Assembly (NCBI GenBank): GCA_005884925.1
Contig: VAYU01000026.1
Coordinates: forward strand, 1-64,000
Source of the DNA: Actinomycetota bacterium
GTDB lineage: Bacteria; Actinomycetota; UBA4738; HRBIN12
Length of the DNA stretch: 64,000 nt
Direction of reading: 5' to 3'
The position numbers and the translations under genes are program-made. Positions 62,019 through 64,000 of the stretch are shown one piece after another. The notes beneath the pieces are model-generated. The model was not told the DNA's origin, made no database searches, and saw only the letters and a program-made list of their open reading frames with translations. The stretch's first letter is position 1. Every line of letters begins with the position of its first letter.

Positions 62019-62969
62019 TCAGGTACGGTCCTTCTTCCTCCGCTGCACGTACTGGAACCCGAATCGGCCCTTGATGCACAGGTGTCCGCTCGTCACGTCG
62101 TTGTCGGTGGGGGAGGTGACCTTCACGATCGCGTTGTCCTGGACGTGGAGCTCCAGCTCGCACCCGACGCCGCAATAGGGACAGATCGTGTTCGTGACGG
62201 TCTGTCGATCCTCGTCCCACGTCCCGGCGGCACGCATGTCGTGCTCGCTCGAGAACATCAATGCGCCGGTCGGACACACGCCGATGCAGTTGCCGCAGTA
62301 CACGCACGCCGACACGTCCAGTGGGACCGCGTACTCGGTCGAGATCCTCGCGTCGAAGCCGCGACCCGCGACCGCGATCGCGAACGTGTGTTGGGCGTCG
62401 GTCCCGCACGCCTCCACGCACTTGTAGCAGAGGACGCATCGGCCGTAGTCACGGACGTAGAGCTCGTTGTCCACCTTGACGGGTTGCGAGACCGTCTCGG
62501 CCCGGGACGGGTCCGGCGACCCGTGGTGATGCCCGGCCCATCTCCGATCCCGCTCGCCGGCCTCCATCGGGTCCGTCGGAGCGCCGAACCGATCGGGGGC
62601 CGCCGCGTACTCGTCCTGCCAGCGATGCCAGTCGGACGATGCGAGGGAGGTGTCGACGCTCGATCCGAGCAGCTCCATCACGAGCCTGCGGGAGTGACGG
62701 ACGCGATCGGTGTCGGTCCGGATCTTCATGCCGGCTTCGACCGTGCGCGAGCACGCGGGGACGAGGGTGCGGGCGCCCTCGACCTCGACCACGCACACGC
62801 GGCATGCGTTGATCGGCGTCAGGTTGTCCGCGTAGCACATGGTGGGGGTGTCGATCCCTTGGTCGCGGCAGGCGTCCAGGATCGTCGCGCCCTCCGGTAC
62901 GCGGACGACAACACCGTCGACCTCGGCGTCCAGCAGCCGCCGCGGCGGGGCGACCGGGACCGCGCTCAT
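62019..62969 (-). CDS. formate dehydrogenase alpha-like iron-sulfur protein lacking the catalytic domain
   Basis: 316 residues holding only the electron-relay part of NAD-linked FdhA. A 2Fe-2S ferredoxin domain ('PTMCYADNLTPINACRVCVV') is followed by the His/Cys 4Fe-4S site, a pair of 4Fe-4S sites ('CVLCYKCVEAC', 'CVYCGNCIGVCPTG'), and the Mo-pterin 4Fe-4S domain ('CPYCGVGCELEL', 'HLCIKGRFGFQYV'). The protein then stops at 'RRKKDRT', where a normal FdhA has about 600 more residues with the Cys/Sec and MGD sites. mobA begins four bases later, so there is no frameshifted remainder. The missing catalytic subunit must be elsewhere, or the gene is a remnant. The ATG overlaps the fdhB-like stop. 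Confidence 0.85.
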   Translation of the reverse strand: MSAVPVAPPRRLLDAEVDGVVVRVPEGATILDACRDQGIDTPTMCYADNLTPINACRVCVVEVEGARTLVPACSRTVEAGMKIRTDTDRVRHSRRLVMELLGSSVDTSLASSDWHRWQDEYAAAPDRFGAPTDPMEAGERDRRWAGHHHGSPDPSRAETVSQPVKVDNELYVRDYGRCVLCYKCVEACGTDAQHTFAIAVAGRGFDARISTEYAVPLDVSACVYCGNCIGVCPTGALMFSSEHDMRAAGTWDEDRQTVTNTICPYCGVGCELELHVQDNAIVKVTSPTDNDVTSGHLCIKGRFGFQYVQRRKKDRT

Positions 62970-64000
62970 GCGCCGCTCCCGTCGAACAACCCGAACGTCG
63001 AGATGGCCGAGCCCACGGCGGCCGCCGCCGTCTGTCCCAGCCCGCAGATCGAAGCGTCGCGCATCACGTCGGCGACATCTTCCAGCAGCGCGAGCTCGTC
63101 CGCCCGCGTCCCCAACGTGCGTCCGGAGACCAGGCGGAGCAACGCTTCCTCCTGTCGGACGGTCCCGACGCGACAGGGCACGCACTGCCCGCACGATTCG
63201 TCGCGGAAGAACCGCGCGATCCGCAGGACGAGGTCGACCAGGTCGGTGTCCTCGTCGAAGACCATGATCACGCCCGACCCGAGCGTGTAGCCGCCGGCCC
63301 GCGCGTCCTCGAACGTGAGCCGCGCGTCGAGCCGATCGGGTCCCACGAAGCCGCCGGCGGCGCCGCCGAGGAGGACCGCCTTCAGACGCTTCCCCCCACG
63401 GACGCCGCCGGCCGACACGATCGCGTCGCCGAGCGTCACCCCGTGCGGATGCTCGTAGACCCCCGGACGCTCGACGTGGCCGGAAAGGCAGAACAACCGC
63501 GTGCCCGTCGAGTCCTCCGTGCCCACCGACGAGTACCCCTGCGCGCCGAGCTCGAGGATCGGGAGCACGTTGATCAGCGTCTCGACGTTGTTGATCGCCG
63601 TCGGCTTGCCGAAGACGCCGCTCGTCACCGGGAACGGCGGCTTGTTCCTCGGTTCGCCCCGCTTGCCCTCGAGCGAGTTGAACAGCGCCGTCTCCTCCCC
63701 GCAGATGTACGCGCCGGCGCCACGGCGGAGCTCGATGTCGAAGCGGAACCCGTGCTCCATGACGTCGTCCCCGAGGTACCCGTGGACGCGCGCCTCCGCG
63801 ACCGCCCGCTCCAGCCGCTCCGTCGCGAGCGGGTACTCACCGCGGATGTAGACGTAGCCCCGTTCGGCGCCGGTCGCGTAGCCGGCGATCGTCAGCGCCT
63901 CGACCACGGAGAACGGATCGAGCTCCATCACGAGACGGTCCTTGAACGTGCCCGGTTCGGATTCGTCGGCGTTGCAGATCACGAAGTGTGGCCGGGCCGA
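62966..64000 (-). CDS. NADH-binding subunit of formate dehydrogenase (FdhB/NuoF-like), partial
   Basis: The last 344 residues of a NuoF-type flavoprotein; the gene continues past the right edge. FMN site: 'CNADESEPGTFKDR' and 'AYICGEETALFNSLEGKRGE'. A SLBB-like domain follows, and then the N3-type 4Fe-4S site 'ESCGQCVPCRVGT' with 'ICGLGQTA'. It passes electrons between NAD(H) and the iron-sulfur protein encoded next. Formate dehydrogenase is favoured over hydrogenase or complex I because of the FdhA-like gene and mobA beside it. Confidence 0.9.
   Translation of the reverse strand, partial: SARPHFVICNADESEPGTFKDRLVMELDPFSVVEALTIAGYATGAERGYVYIRGEYPLATERLERAVAEARVHGYLGDDVMEHGFRFDIELRRGAGAYICGEETALFNSLEGKRGEPRNKPPFPVTSGVFGKPTAINNVETLINVLPILELGAQGYSSVGTEDSTGTRLFCLSGHVERPGVYEHPHGVTLGDAIVSAGGVRGGKRLKAVLLGGAAGGFVGPDRLDARLTFEDARAGGYTLGSGVIMVFDEDTDLVDLVLRIARFFRDESCGQCVPCRVGTVRQEEALLRLVSGRTLGTRADELALLEDVADVMRDASICGLGQTAAAAVGSAISTFGLFDGSGA

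Noticed and set aside
1..64000. CRISPR arrays, tRNA or rRNA genes, prophage or insertion sequences
   Set aside because: I found no spaced direct repeats, no cloverleaf-like segments, no transposase or phage genes; base use is uniform across the window.

Overview
This window reads as a high-GC, gene-dense chromosome segment of an actinobacterium (Actinomycetota), most likely from an uncultured, deep-branching lineage. Four things point that way. The division cluster has sepF, yggT and divIVA but no ftsA. GTG starts and four-base start/stop overlaps are very common. Small actinobacterial families (DUF3040, DUF6504, TraR/DksA-like) are present. DnaE2 and UdgX sit under LexA boxes of the mycobacterial/Bacillus type. 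MurE carries a DNPR motif, which predicts meso-diaminopimelate peptidoglycan. I saw no insertion sequence, prophage, CRISPR array, rRNA or tRNA. The species cannot be named from the sequence.

Layout. 1-449: the start of a solute-binding lipoprotein gene that runs off the left edge. 584-7719: a leftward run dnaE1, a HisA/PriA-like isomerase, trpC, trpB, trpA. 7834-9619: rluD-like, lspA and a TraR/DksA-like gene. 9798-13242: rightward ileS behind an isoleucine T-box leader. 13264-31361: a complete leftward division and cell-wall cluster, mraZ, a 39-codon membrane ORF, rsmH, ftsL-like, ftsI, murE, murF, mraY, murD, ftsW, murG, murC, murB, ftsQ, ftsZ, yggS, sepF, yggT, divIVA. It starts at a mraZ promoter that carries four GTGG repeats. 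31569-36766: an HNH nuclease gene, divergent from a moxR-DUF58-transglutaminase operon.

36771-44323 is a DNA-damage region. It holds a MerR-type regulator, DUF3040, a catalytically intact dinB, dnaE2, udgX, DUF6504 and DUF402. Two near-perfect LexA boxes lie in its two divergent promoter gaps. The imuA and imuB genes that usually accompany dnaE2 are absent here.

44405-64000 is metabolic. It includes a membrane protein, a cysteine-desulfurase-like enzyme, UDP-sulfoquinovose synthase with a membrane-anchored GT2, a pseudouridine catabolic pair (psuG and a PfkB kinase), a TPP-riboswitch operon of thiE plus an AIR-synthase-like protein, and a PASTA Ser/Thr kinase. It continues with a sulfite-oxidase-like protein, threonine aldolase, a PPi-type phosphofructokinase, carbamate kinase beside a cyclic-2,3-diphosphoglycerate-synthetase-like GTPase, a metallo-hydrolase, mobA, and two NAD-linked formate dehydrogenase subunits. 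The alpha subunit gene ends before the catalytic domain.

The points most worth following up are the imuAB-less SOS module with UdgX head to head with dnaE2, an IleS with the swapped GXHH signature motif, the isomerase that has lost a catalytic Asp, the truncated FdhA, the new member of the TPP-controlled operon, and the sulfoquinovose/GT2 pair.
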